Shown: positions 24,318 to 35,599 of the stretch, in pieces | Numbering within the stretch: the first letter of the stretch is position 1 | Layout of the letters: every line of letters starts with the position of its first letter | From: Muscardinus avellanarius | Taxonomy: Eukaryota; Chordata; Mammalia; Rodentia; Gliridae | DNA length: 64,000 bases | Direction of reading: 5' to 3' | Assembly (NCBI GenBank): GCA_963383645.1 | Contig: OY726565.1 | Location: forward strand, 38,732,124 to 38,796,123 | Position numbers and translations under genes: made by a program | The notes under the pieces: generated by a model | Databases searched by the model: none | What the model saw: the letters and a program-made list of their open reading frames with translations, nothing else | What the model was told of the DNA's origin: nothing

Positions 24318-26324
24318 TAATGTCATGTTGAAGGTTTTTATATTCAGCTATACTCTGCATACAATTAAGTTTATCCATTTTAATTATACACGTTAATGAC
24401 ATTTAGTAAATTTTCAGAATTGTACAACCTTTACCATGACCCAATTTTAGAACATGTCTATCACCCCCAAAAGACTCCTCATATAAATTATGATCAGAGT
24501 TTGGTATTCAATTTTCCACACCTTTTCTACATAAACATAATTATATAATTGAAGTAGAATGTTGAAAATATTAACTGATTTGATTCGCTTGTGATTCAGA
24601 CACAAATAAAATATTTTCCTGGAAAGGAGCACATTTTCAGCAAGGAGTCTAGCCAATTAGGGATTACTGTCTTGCTGAAGTAATATTCATAAAACCAAGA
24701 AGAGGGGGAAATGCATGAATTTGCTACTGTTACAAGCAAAGTCAACATTAAGAGGCACAGGGAGGCAAGAGCAGCTATGAGTCATCAGGTTCCCCTCCTT
24801 CCTTCACGCTTCTGTTCTTCACCTCGGTTTCTAAGTGGGGAATAAGTCATACCCTCGCTGAGGTCATCCTGCCCATCAGAAAGTGTTGGGCAACACCAGG
24901 TCACATTCAAAATGGTAGGCTAGTTCAAGCTCCAATTATTTTTTTGTTGTTGGCTCATGTTTCTAGATAATATAGATGCTCACATCCATGTCTTAAAAGA
25001 TAGTCTTGATTTAATCCCTGCTTCCTCCTTAAGCACAGTCACCTAGCACTTTTCCTCCAGTGTATACTTCCTTTTTTTCTTATTATAGTCTTGCAAAATT
25101 TCAAGATTTAAAAAAAAAGCATGTTAAGCACATATGTATCATGTATAACATGGCCTCATATTATCTTCTCTTAGCAAAATGTAAATCTTGGCTTAAATGT
25201 TTGATGGAACATAGCTCCATGAAAGGTTGGGAGGTATGTCCATCTTGTCCGCTGATATGGACCAAGCTCCTGGAAGATCATCTGGCACATAGTAGGTGTT
25301 CAATAAGTACTTGTTGAATAAATGAAGGTTTTAATATTTCGGTCCTAATGGGTTTTGTAGTTTGTCTAACTCATTAGCATGTTATGAAAAGTGTGTTGGT
25401 ATGTTGTATAAATCACATTTTTAAAAATGCATTAGAGGAACTTGGTACGAAATGTTAAAGTAAATCTAAACTGTAACGTGAATATTTTATAAGACCTTTA
25501 ATTCTTGTATTACATCAAGCTTGCTTAAGAACTATGTATATCTGTTCTAAAATAATACATGTAATGTTCCTGAAAATTATACTGGTTGTTGTTATGGCAC
25601 TTTTAAAATTAATATTCCCCTTCATGATTTATCTATGAGACCCATCTTTCATTAAAAATGATAAAATATGCAAAAAATTCCCAAAAACAACGAAAAAAAG
25701 AAAAATAGCACTTTGATTGGTCTTTGCCTCACTGGAAAACAGCTTCAAGATCTGAGTAAATAGTTGCCATAAGTGGAATCATTATACAAATGTACTATTT
25801 GAGATTTCTACTTCTATTAATCCACATTTCTATTTCTCATCTTACTATTAATTTAACCAAGTATGGATTTTGCTTTATTTTTTATTAATTGGTTCCCTTC
25901 CTTTTCCTTCTAGTAATGTTCATTTTTCTTCCCACAATTTTAGGACAACTGCTGTTCTCTCAGATGTATGTGTCATCAATCACACTATAGTACTCCCTTC
26001 CGCATCTAGTTATTAAAGTTATTTCTTGAGTGTTTGCAGACCTTGATACTCTGATTTTGGTTTTCTGACTTCATGAGGATTCTCCCAAAGATATCGATCT
26101 CATTCTTTCTTTCCTCCTTGGGGACCATGAGCCATCACCCAGACCTTCTCTCCAGAAGTCTCTCTTCTCTTGACTTCTCTCTTAAACTTACACACATAGT
26201 TTTATCTCACATCTTAAAAACAAGTTCCTTCTACTAACCCATCCTTCCCCTTCTTTGTTTTCTTTCCTAAAAAGTACCCTTAACTCATTGTTTTCATTAC
26301 TTCATGACTAATCTACAATCCAAC
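24318..26324. other. Intergenic, one MIR/L2 end only
   Basis: Otherwise unassigned AT-rich DNA. Confidence 0.5.
25225..25325 (+). repeat. MIR/L2 3' end
   Basis: ctggcacatagtaggtgttc followed by acttgttgaataaatgaa. Confidence 0.55.
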
Positions 26325-26503
26325 CCAATAAAAAATGAGTAATTTAACTGAATACACACTTTTCAAAAGAAGAATACAATTAGCCAGTATATTATGAAAA
26401 ACATTCAATATCACTAGCAATTAGAAAAATGAAAATCAAAACTACACAGTGTTTCCATCTAACCCATTAGAATACCAGTCATCAAGAATATAAATAAAAA
26501 TAA

Positions 26504-26706
26504 AGCTGGGTGTGGTGGTGCACGCTTGTAATCCCAGGACTTGGGAGGCTGAGACAGGAGGATCACAGGTTCCTGCCCAGCCTCATCTACTTAGTGAGGC
26601 TCTTCGCAACTTAGTGATACCCTGTTTCAAAATAAAGAATAAAAAATAGGGCTGGAGTGTAGCTTGGAGGTAGAATGCCCCTGGGTTCAACCCCTAGTAC
26701 CACAAA
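26504..26706 (+). repeat. SINE, old type, inside L1
   Basis: Complete, in the same direction as the L1 it interrupts. Confidence 0.8.
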
Positions 26707-26881
26707 ATACATATATTTATATATAAACAATAACAAAATATATATTTACACATAAAAGCAATAACAAATGTGGAGGAGGATGTGGAGAAATAGAAACTTT
26801 CATACGCTCTTATTGAAATTGTAAATTAGTACCACCACTATGAAGATCAATTTGTAGGTTATTAAAAAAAACTAAGAATGA

Positions 26882-27055
26882 AGCTGGGCATGGTGGCACA
26901 TGCTTGTAATTTCAGTAGTTGGGAAACTGAGACAGGAGGATCTCAGATTCACAGACAGTTTCAACAACTGAGTGAGGCTTTTTATAACTTGGGAAGACTT
27001 AGCTGGGTGTGTGGTTCAGAGATAGAATGCCCTTGGGTTCCATCCCCAGTAACTA

Positions 27056-27101
<46 letters not shown>

Positions 27102-27102
27102 T
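26882..27102 (+). repeat. SINE, old type, inside L1, with (CA)n tail
   Basis: CA run 27058-27098. Confidence 0.8.
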
Positions 27103-27708
27103 GGAACCACCATATGACTCAATTATACCACTCCTTAAATTTTTTCAAAAGAATTAAAATCAGAACACTAGAGTGATACTTGTATATCCATGTTTATGGC
27201 AGCATAATTCATAATAGCCAAATTATAGAACTAACCCAAATGTCCATCAACAGATAAATGGATAGAGAAAATGTGGTATATACATATAGTCAATTTTCCT
27301 CAACCATAAAGAACAAAGTTATATCATTTTCAGGAAAGTGGATAAAACTGGAGAATATTAAGCTAAGTGAGATTATCCAGCCTCGGAAGGTCAAGGGCTA
27401 CATGCTTTCTCTCAAATGTGGAAACTAGAGAGAAAATAGAAAGGAGAAGAGACCTTTTTAAATACTGCAAAGAGAGACCTGTAGCGTAGTGGAAGGGGAT
27501 TAAGAGAAGGAAGTTGGGTGTGGAGGAAGGAGAACTGACAAAAGGAAATGGTTCAAATAATACTACTGCAATAAGTGATGGTATTAATACAAATTTCACT
27601 AACACATGTGGAGAGAGGAGGAAGGAGTGGAGGGGATGTGTGTGCATACATGCTTTAGTCACATTGAGCCCCATTATGATGTATAATCATGATGCACTAA
27701 TAATATAA

Positions 27709-27898
27709 AATTTTTTGGTGGTACTGGGGTTCCTGGAAGCCCTTCTACCTCCAGGCTACACTCCCAGACCTATTTTTTACATTTTTATTTGGAAACAGGG
27801 TCTCCTAAGCCAGCGCGCGCGGCTGGCTTCTAACCTGCGCGATCCTCCTGTCTGCCTCCCAAGCACGGGGATTACAAGCGTGTGCCACCATGCCCAGC
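27709..27898 (-). repeat. SINE, hairpin type
   Basis: Hairpin with a longer loop, aagccagcgcgcgcggctgg. TSD CTAATAATATAA (27697-27708, 27899-27910). Confidence 0.85.
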
Positions 27899-27939
27899 CT
27901 AATAATATAATTTTAAAAGTCTAAAACTCACCTTGAAAG

Positions 27940-28370
27940 AAGTTCCCACACACTGAAATGATGTTCTAAGGTCACTTATGACCCCTTACTTATCAAATCC
28001 AATTAACACGTGTCCTTATCTTATTTGGCCTCTTGGTGGCACTTGGACCTCTCCTTCCTTGTTGGTATTCTCTCATCCAGGCTTCCACCCACACTGCTAG
28101 GCTGATTCTTGGCCTATTACCTAGCACTGTTCTTCTTCAGTGCAATTTTTATCTGCTCTTTCACTTTACATTCCAGTATTGACCTCCAGAGCCCTGTTCT
28201 TGGTTCTGTTCTCAAGCTACAAAGTTTCTCTGTGAAAACTAATTGATTCCTCTTGCTTTAATCACCACTTCTTTGCCATGACACCCACATTTAAATCTTT
28301 AGTCCTAAACTCTCATCATATTTATGGTTGCTCCCTGGATGTCTTCTCCACCTATGTGTCACTAGGTCTA
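27940..28370 (+). repeat. L2 fragment
   Basis: L2-like order of ttatcttatttggcctcttg, accacttctttgccatgaca and aaactctcatcatatttatg. Confidence 0.45.
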
Positions 28371-28529
28371 AACAAATCTGTTAGATCTCTTCTGGGTTAC
28401 TTACCCTGGGGTAACTGCATTTTAGATACTGGAAGGAAAATAAACCGAATATTCAGTAGCCATAGGGCAATTATGGTTATTTTATATGCAGTTTATTTTT
28501 GAGTCTTTTTTCTGGGAATATGATGGAAG

Positions 28530-28830
28530 TATATTTTCCTGGTCCTTTGAAATTAGGCCATACGATCTCTTCTAGCCAGTACAATGTATTGGTGGTGATA
28601 TGTGTCACTTTAGGCAGAAACTTTTGAAAACTGGCATGCAGTTTTACTCTCTTCCTCCTATTCAGACAACTGGCAACATTCCAGAGAGAAGAGGCTCCGT
28701 CAGGCTTCATCGTTCATCCTTAAGTGATGATGATCTAGAGCTTATCTCCCACGAACTGAAAACGGATATGTATAGTATGAACAATAAATACATCTTTGTT
28801 GTATAAGCGTGTGAGGCTTTAGGACTATTT
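28530..28830 (+). mobile_element. Ancient LTR-like repeat
   Basis: Carries gcagaaacttttgaaaactg, acattccagagagaagaggc and aacaataaatacatctttgt. A third copy of the pattern seen at 13480 and 19005. Confidence 0.4.
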
Positions 28831-29139
28831 CTTACTATCATATAGCCCAGCCTGTCCTGTTTGAAGACCCAAAATCAAATGCATTATTTTTCCTCACACA
28901 CTATTAACAGAATAAAACAAAGGTATCTCGCCTGCTCTTTCTCCTATCTTTCCCGTTTGTCTGTGAGCCATCACCATCCACCCACTTAACTACACTAGAC
29001 ACCTGGGAGTGTAAGACTGCACTTCCAAGGCCACCTGCATTTTTTGAGTTCTGTAGATTCCGTTTCTTATGTGTCCTTAAAATCTCTCTCTTCATCTCCA
29101 TTCTTAGTATACACCTTCTTGTATCTCGCCTAGATAATG

Positions 29140-29545
29140 AAAGGAATATTTTAAGCGGTCTCCTTGTCTCCAGCACCAGCCTTCCCAATTCCATTTTTCA
29201 TTTGGCTGCCAAAATGATTTTTATAAAATTCAAACTTTGACCCTCTCACTCTTTTACTTAAAATCTTCCATCAGTGTTTGAAGAATAAAGTAAACATGAC
29301 TTCGCAGGGCATATTAGGCTCTCAGTAGCCCAAGCCCTTTCTATCTCTTCAGCCACATCTTGGCTTCAGCCGTGTCATTCCTTCTCCTCCTACCCCTGCA
29401 ACACACACAGACAATGTTCTTTGGTGGATTCTTCTAGAAATCTCAACTTAGATTTCATTTACTCTAAGAAGACTTCTTTGGTTGTCCCAAACAGACTTGT
29501 TAAGTCCCTACCTTGTTTCACTTCTCTGCCTAAAATGTACCCTAT
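29140..29545 (+). repeat. L2 fragment
   Basis: Contains ctgccaaaatgatttttata, ctttctatctcttcagccac and taagaagacttctttggttg. Confidence 0.55.
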
Positions 29546-30539
29546 TTAAAAATGGTTGCTTTTGTAACTATTGTGATGGCCATAAATTTTAATGATTATA
29601 ATCTGGGGGATATCTTAGTTATCATTATACCTGGAAAGTACTACTACTTAGCACATTACAGACACATCAAAGGTGTTTTTGGAACTGAAATTTCATTATA
29701 TGGCTTAACATGTGTAAAGGCTTATATTTTCTTTAAATAGCTAATGGTCTTCAGAGGGTTTACTGTGTCCCTGGCATGTGACAAGCATTCAATAACCTTT
29801 ATTTTATTTACCCTAACAATAACTCTAAGCCATTGAGACACACATTGGATATCCATTCCTCATTAATTTCATTATCTGAAGACAATCACATTCTTTCTCC
29901 CGGCAGATACATAATTATGGACCCTTAGTACTCTTTAAATAGATTATTTTCTTGTGAAATAACTGAATCAATAGCAGAGATACCATAGTTTACATTCAAG
30001 GTTTTCACAGCATTTTTGGAAAATTCAATTCCATTATTTAAAAGATCTTGAAAAAAAATGGTAACATTTATATGTCACCTTTCCTTTGAAGCTTAACACT
30101 TTTTACCAATGAACCTCTTTTTACTTAATGGACCTCTATCATAAATAAGTTAGGGGTATCTATCTGAAATAAGAGAAACGGGCACAAGAAAGAACAACTA
30201 ACTTGTTTCATATCTTTTCAAACTTTCATTAGTATTGCACATTATTATTACAGAAAAATTCACTATTACTCTAATTATCATTGAGTGACAAAATGCCACA
30301 TAGTGATAAAGGTGTACAGATGAACTTCAAGACTAATAGTAGAGGATATTGACAAGACACTGGGGAAATCACACAGATATGAGAAGACAGGAGATATTCT
30401 ATGCACAGATCACATGACTGCAATCGCTGTCCCTCTTGCCTGGAACATTCACTCTTTTACAATTCGCTGCTTGGTGTCAATGTTTTTCTTTTATCTTCGA
30501 GTAATAACAGGTAGAGGTATGAACCTATATCATCAATAT
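29546..30539. other. Intergenic, nothing clear
   Basis: A possible L2 scrap at 30420-30480; nothing else. Confidence 0.45.
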
Positions 30540-30543
30540 ATTA

Positions 30544-30578
<35 letters not shown>

Positions 30579-30582
<4 letters not shown>

Positions 30583-30776
30583 CTGGGGATGGAACCCAGG
30601 GGCATTCTACCTCCGAACTATACCCCCAGCCCTATTTTTTATTCTTTATTTTGAAACAAAGTCTCACTAATTTGCAGAGGGCCTTACTAGTAGCTAAGGC
30701 TGGCCGCAAACCCAGATCCTCCCGTCTCAGCTTCCCAAGTACTGGGATTACAACTGTTTGCTACCATGCCCCGCTG
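30579..30776 (-). repeat. SINE, old type, flanked by microsatellites
   Basis: (TTA)n at 30540-30580 is its tail; CAAT/CTAT repeats (30777-30850) follow on the other side. Confidence 0.75.
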
Positions 30777-30780
30777 AATC

Positions 30781-30793
30781 AATCAATCAATCA

Positions 30794-30824
<31 letters not shown>

Positions 30825-30850
30825 ATCTATCTATCTATCTATCTATCTAT
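30781..30850. repeat. (CAAT)n-(CTAT)n microsatellite
   Basis: Two tetranucleotide blocks, with a phase break at about 30824. Confidence 0.9.
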
Positions 30851-31164
30851 TTAAACCCAGAGATTTTTCTTAAGGAGTCCACCCAGGCACCGCCCCCTTT
30901 TCTTCCTCGATTGCTCCAGAGAGAGGAATTAAGAGCATTACTTTTCATTTTGGTCCATATCTAGCTTTCAGAAAACGAGATGCAGAACCAGCTGCACTTA
31001 CGTGCCAAGGGCTCCAAAGCCAGTGAGACCAGTCAAGCAATTACCAGTCACTTGGCATTTTTGCAGAAATACACAAAACGTGTAGAATCGCTTAATTCTA
31101 TCCTCTCCTAACCCCTTCACATGGAAATTGGCTGCTCGGGCGACTGTTATTTTTTCGCTGCAGC

Positions 31165-31241
31165 CAGGTGTCGAAGGGCGATTAACACTCGCTCGACAAA
31201 ACCCTTCCCTGGGCCATTTGGGAGCTGCACGCGTTCACACG
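31165..31241 (+). promoter_or_regulatory. Candidate E-box / T-box cluster upstream of RIPPLY2
   Basis: CAGGTG (31165-31170) overlaps the T-box-like AGGTGT (31166-31171). CATTTG, an E-box type, is at 31215-31220 and the T-box-like TTCACACG at 31234-31241. In mouse, Ripply2 is driven by Mesp2 (bHLH) with Tbx6 (T-box). That these are the working sites is inference from motif and position. Confidence 0.4.
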
Positions 31242-31337
31242 GGTCGGCCCTGTGCGCCTTCGCGCGCTGCCTTTTTGTCTATGCGGGGAGGGGGCGCGGG
31301 GGGCGCGAAGCCCTCTGCAGCGGGCCGCCGGGCTCTC

Positions 31338-31345
31338 TATATAAA
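31338..31345 (+). promoter_or_regulatory. RIPPLY2: TATA box of RIPPLY2 (TATATAAA)
   Basis: A perfect TATATAAA inside GC-rich DNA, 74 bp above the start codon. It predicts transcription start near 31370. A TATA box fits a sharply regulated developmental gene, unlike the TATA-less CYB5R4 promoter. Confidence 0.8.
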
Positions 31346-31418
31346 GCCGGGGCTCGGGCCCGGGGCTGCAGGCTGGGCTGCGGCGAGCCGGCTGACCTCT
31401 GCGGACCCGCACTGCGCC

Positions 31419-31480
31419 ATGGAAGCCCGCGAGCGCGCGCGCCCCCAGGGCCCGGCCCGGCGCGGGGCCGCGGACTCCGG
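31419..31480 (+). CDS. RIPPLY2: RIPPLY2 coding exon 1
   Basis: Twenty codons plus two bases, rich in Arg, Ala and Pro, ending in ADSG as in other mammals. The donor is GG|GTACCG, which fits the consensus poorly beyond GT. It was chosen because it is the only GT that keeps the frame into the FWRPW exon. The 5' UTR is about 50 nt if transcription starts about 30 bp below the TATA box. Confidence 0.85.
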
Positions 31481-34400
31481 GTACCGCCCCCCCCCGCCCT
31501 CCCGGCTCCTCTCCCCGCCCCCGCCGCGTTCCGTCCCCGGGGCCCCGGCCCGCGCTGGGCGGGGCTGATCTCTCCTGGGTCCGCGCTCACGTCTTCTCTG
31601 CACTGCTTGCACCCCCACCCCGCAGATCCGCAGTCTTCTGGAGACCGTGGGTTAAATCCCCAGGCGAGAAAGAGGAGGGGGCGCCGCGCCGCGCCGGGGA
31701 GGCGGTGAGTGACCTCGCGGGCGGCCGCCCTCGGGGCTGCAGAGCATCCCTCCCCGCTGGGGCCGCGGCTGCCCCTGGCTGGAGAGGGCGCCCCAGGGCA
31801 GCCCCGCAGCTGGAGATGGGGCTGGGGCGTCCTCCCCAGCGCCCGGGCCGGGGGCTGGGCTGCGCAGACCCGGGGGTCACGTTCCCTGAGGGCGCGAGGG
31901 ATGCTCTGTCGCACGTGTTTCCAATTTCTAGAGGGAGGTGGGTGGTAACTGTGACTCATCTCCTTCTGTCCCCAGATGCCCAGTCGCCCCGGAATTACTG
32001 AAGCCTCAGCAAAGCTTTCCCAATACAGACACCCCGTCAGGTGAGTGGAAAGGCCCCGCGGAGGTCTCCCGCCACCGGCCCAGGGAGGGGCTGGGGCATC
32101 GCCCAGCCCAGCTCAGCGGCTGGTCCTGCAGTTTTTCCCTTGTGGAAAATTTGTCTTCAAGGTAACTGTCCTCCCGCTCACAGAGGTCGGTTACTCATGG
32201 ACTTGATAATGCAGGTGTTCAGGCTCCCCTCTAAAGATCTGTGGTCCCTCGGTGCTTAGTCCGTCAACGCTTAAGGGATATGTTACGAAAAAAGTGGATG
32301 GTGTAGGAAAGAAGAAGGTGACATCTTGTGCCTAAAAACGTTTTTGATTTTTGTTTTGTTCTGTTTTGACTCTTGAAGGGTCAGAATGAAATTGACCTTA
32401 CACCAGGCAGGGGGACGTATGTTATTTTCCAGCAATCCAGAAGGGAAAATAGGTTTAGCAGGTGCAATTTTACATCAAACCAAGCGTAATACGTAAAAGG
32501 GAAATGTAATGAAAATCTTAAAAATTAAAGGTTACCAGAGATGATTCTAAAAGAAGTCAAAAGGTTTTTTTTTTTTTGTTGTTGTTGTTGTTGTTTTGTT
32601 TTTTAAATATAACAATGAAGGGCTGCCTCCTGTTTCTTGCTCCCCGGGAAGCCAGTCTTTCTGTAAGACTCTTTTGAGCTTTTATTCAGGTTACAGGTTA
32701 ATAATGATGCGGTTTTCTGTCTTCAGAGAGCTGTTAAATGGAACACTATATGACATTTGTAAAGTGTGTATATGTCTATAAATAGTAAAAGTAGATACAT
32801 GTTGATTGATTTCCTACCATGTGCTAGCACTAGTTGAAGGACATAGGAAAAAAAAAAATAACCACAGCATAGGGCAAGGGTCATAATGGAGTTTTCTTGG
32901 GTCCAGTGGAGGCTCAGGGAAATGTGCCTGTTTGAGTCTTAAAGAAGTTAGCTAGATGAATGGGAGGGGGGAGGGAAGAATAAAGAAAAGAGATTCAGGG
33001 ACCTGAAATAACATGGCTCCTTCTGGGAGCTTAAGTAGCTGGGGCTTGGAGGTGTGCTGCTCTGGCCATTCCAGCAGAGTAGCCAGAAGCAACACAGCTT
33101 GATAAAGAGTTTTGTCAAAAACCCATGGCTTTACTTTGTAGGTAGTGTTGAGAGTTACGCAAGGGATTTGAAACAGAAGAGTGGTGTGATCAGATTTATG
33201 TTTCTGAAACAATCACAAAGGAAGTGATGCAAAGGTTTAGAACCCCAAAAGTGAAATTGGAAGCGATTTCAGTTTTTCTTTTTTTTTAGGTAAGAAATGA
33301 TGAAGAGCCTTTGCAAGACATTGGAACTGGGAATGGGATTGGTGAATTTGGGAAATAGGTAGAAGACAAAATTAGGCTTTCTAATGCATTGGACATGGTA
33401 GGCAACATAGAGATAAAAAGACAGAATGCCTCCCAAGTTTGTGGCTCATGGCTAGATGAGTGTAGTACCAAGAGAGCTGTGCTTGAAAGAGATTTGGGGA
33501 GCAAGAAAAGTCATCTGACTTTCCATTTGTCATTTTTAATGTACTTATGGGACATCCAAATAGAGACATCAGATAGAGAGCTACGTATATGATAACACTC
33601 TTCAGTTTAAGTACAGGCTTGGGAGTCTACGGTAAATGAAGGGTTGAGGAAATCAGGACGGTGGGGCAGGTCATCCTAGGGAGTGTAAAGGGGAGAGATA
33701 ATCATTCTCACTGAAGCCTGGGGGAAGGCCAGCATTGCACTAGGATAGAGAGAAAGAAAGGTCCACAACAGAAGCAGAAAGCTCAAAAGAGGGAGGAATT
33801 CCAGAAAGGATGGAGCTCCTGGAAGATAAATGGTCCACAGGGAGAAATACTGGGTGGAGAGTGACAATAATACTAAATAGCATACCTTGCCTTGGAAATT
33901 CCAGTTACATATTAAAAATAAACTGCTAACTAAGCAAGCAATGCCTTTCTTTCCTGCACTACAGTCACAGTTTAATTGCAATTCTCTCAAGTTTTTTTTT
34001 TAGTTTTCTCCATTTTTGTCTTGACTCTTATTTTTACACAACTACTGACTTCTTGAGGGTATGGGTATGGGTGTGTAGGGGTCATGATTTATTCATCTTC
34101 AAATTATGGATTATGTTGACACAAGGGAGCACTACAGTATTTATTGAATGAACAATGGAGAGGTGCATACTTAAGTGCCAATTATAAACTTGTTTGTGTT
34201 TTGGCAAGAAATATTTATACACTTCGTTATCTTGCTTTCTGTGCATACTGACCATGATATGATAATGATATTTTAACTTTTTTGGTTAAAATCACTCAAT
34301 TATATGTATACACAGGGCTATTCAACTTACACTAAAATGACTACACTGTATTTGGTGACTCAGCCTTATGTCTCCTCTTTTCTTTTTCCTGCATAAAAGA

Positions 34401-35470
34401 AGGCCAGATAGCAAGACTACATGCAAATTATTTGTGTAAATGCATATTATTTATCAATATCTCAATAGACTGTTCTCAAATTCGATTGAGGAAGTTGGGA
34501 GATGAGACTGGGATTGGTGTCAAAGGCAGCCTTTCTGTGTGTCAAGTTGTGAAATGTATAGACCAACTTTTTTTTTTGTGTGGTACTGGGGGTGGAATTC
34601 AGGGGCTTTTCTACCTCCACGCTATACTCCTAGACCTATTTTATACTTTATTTGGAAATAGGGTCTCACTAAGTTGCTGAGAGCCTCACAAAGTAGCTGA
34701 GGCTGGTTTCGAACCTGTGCGATCCTCTTGTCAGCCTCCCAAGCACGGGGATTACAAGCGTGAGCCACCACGCCTGGCTCATGGACAAACTTTAAAAATA
34801 TTGTTTTGGTGTTTTTCTAAACTTGTGTTAGCAACACTCATAACTAAGAGTTAAATCTGTGAGTTTTAAGCAAGACAGTGATTGCTGCTTTTGTTTAGAG
34901 TGTATAATATCTTATTTTCATAAAGTTGGCTCTCATCAGAATTTTTAAGGTAGCAGTAGAATTAATCCCCCCCCCCAAATTTGGAAACTAGAAGACCAAA
35001 TTTCTTCTGTATTTTGTAAGAATAAATACAAATATTAGTTGAGGTAAGCTAGACATTGATTTTATGTTTACATAGGGTATAATATTAACTTGTTTAATTT
35101 ATAGCTTAGATAAAGATTTAAAATAATCAATCATTTACTAGTATTTTGGCAAGTAGAAGCCATGAAAGCAGTGATAGTAGTGTTTTAAAACTTCACTTTT
35201 AAGGCTGGATCTAAATGCATAAATAAATTGATATAAATAGAAAACTCTAGAAAGTGGATAATTTTATGAGTATAAGAATTCTGAATATTAAAAAAGAATA
35301 CTATGTTGTCTGCTTTTTTCAGGCTGCTTTGGCCGAAATCAAAGTGTTACGATTACTTGTATGAAGAAGCAGAAGCTCTTCTGAATATTTTTCCAATCCA
35401 AGCCACAATTTCATTTTATGAAGATTCTGATAGTGAAGATGAAAATGAGGAGCTGACCTGTGAAAATTAA
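31419..35470 (+). CDS. RIPPLY2: RIPPLY2, complete coding region in four exons (31419-31480, 31626-31704, 31976-32040, 35323-35470)
   Basis: Nuclear transcriptional co-repressor of somite segmentation. In the family, an N-terminal WRPW motif recruits Groucho/TLE and a C-terminal Ripply domain binds T-box factors such as TBX6. Seen here: 62+79+65+148 nt join in frame to 117 residues plus stop TAA. WRPW is at residues 26-29. The Ripply homology region runs from about residue 66 (HPVR) through FPIQATISFYED (92-103), followed by the acidic tail SDSEDENEELTCEN. The human protein as I recall it has 128 residues; the 11-residue shortfall lies entirely in exon 1, before ADSG. All introns are GT/AG. 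The start sits in a good Kozak context (gcgccATGg), about 75 bp below a TATA box. Known: loss in humans gives segmentation defects of the vertebrae. Identity is secure; the exon 1 N-terminus is the least certain part. Confidence 0.95.
31626..31704 (+). CDS. RIPPLY2: RIPPLY2 coding exon 2 (WRPW motif)
   Basis: It follows a 145-bp intron with acceptor ccccgcag and ends at GCG|gtgagt. It encodes residues 21-47, including the Groucho/TLE-recruiting FWRPWV. The rest (KSPGEKEEGAPRRAGEA) is charged and poorly conserved in the family. Confidence 0.93.
31976..32040 (+). CDS. RIPPLY2: RIPPLY2 coding exon 3
   Basis: Acceptor tccccag, donor AG|gtgagt. It encodes MPSRPGITEASAKLSQYRHPV and two bases of Arg69. 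The HPVR end opens the Ripply homology domain, which continues in exon 4 after a 3.3-kb intron. Confidence 0.93.
33000..33620 (+). repeat. Old interspersed repeat, family not named
   Basis: Contains gtggtgtgatcagatttatg and acttatgggacatccaaata, blocks that recur in a widespread mammalian repeat. A second copy is at 41420-41720. Confidence 0.4.
34567..34779 (-). repeat. SINE, old type, in RIPPLY2 intron 3
   Basis: Probable TSD GACCAACTTT / GACAAACTTT (34562 and 34784). Confidence 0.8.
35323..35470 (+). CDS. RIPPLY2: RIPPLY2 coding exon 4 (Ripply domain, stop)
   Basis: Acceptor cttttttcag. It encodes the core of the T-box-binding domain (LLWPKSKCYDYLYEEAEALL, then FPIQATISFYEDSDSED) and the C-terminal LTCEN, stop TAA. 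This is the best-conserved part of the gene and fixes its identity. Confidence 0.97.
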
Positions 35471-35571
35471 TCGAATTAGATACTTATGATAGTCAAAGTG
35501 TGTAGGCTTTGAGTTTAGTGTATAAATGTATCATAATCTTTTAAAATTAATTTATTTGTACATACATTATT

Positions 35572-35577
35572 AATAAA
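35572..35577 (+). promoter_or_regulatory. RIPPLY2: RIPPLY2 poly(A) signal AATAAA
   Basis: A canonical hexamer about 100 bp after the stop codon, followed within 20 bp by a T-rich stretch. It implies a short 3' UTR of about 120 nt ending near 35595. Confidence 0.7.
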
Positions 35578-35599
35578 ATGAGTTCTTTTGTAATTACTA

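Larger units (their letters stand above)
26325..27700 (+). mobile_element. L1 3' end, interrupted by two SINEs
   Basis: ORF2 3' part (cttttcaaaagaagaatac; gagaatattaagctaagtgag) and a 3' UTR ending near gatgcactaataatataaaa. The SINEs at 26504-26706 and 26882-27102 split it. Frame is lost throughout. Confidence 0.75.
31120..32110 (+). promoter_or_regulatory. RIPPLY2: RIPPLY2 CpG island and promoter
   Basis: A GC- and CpG-rich block in otherwise AT-rich DNA, covering the promoter, exons 1-3 and introns 1-2. A G-run cluster at about 31283-31308 (runs of 4, 5 and 6 G) just above the TATA box could form a G-quadruplex. The many long open frames on both strands here are a by-product of base composition. 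Confidence 0.8.
32041..35322 (+). other. RIPPLY2: RIPPLY2 intron 3
   Basis: A 3.28-kb intron with donor gtgagt and acceptor ttttttcag. It contains an old interspersed repeat (about 33000-33620) and one SINE (34567-34779). The rest, including a GTT-rich tract at 32576-32600, shows no feature I can name. Confidence 0.85.

Noticed and set aside
30777..30850. Regular spaced repeats resembling an array
   Set aside because: Simple tetranucleotide microsatellite; no spacers, not CRISPR.
31121..31959. Long open frames of 146-226 codons on both strands at the RIPPLY2 CpG island
   Set aside because: GC-rich DNA has few stop codons; the real exons read in one frame only and the others show low-complexity Arg/Pro/Ala.
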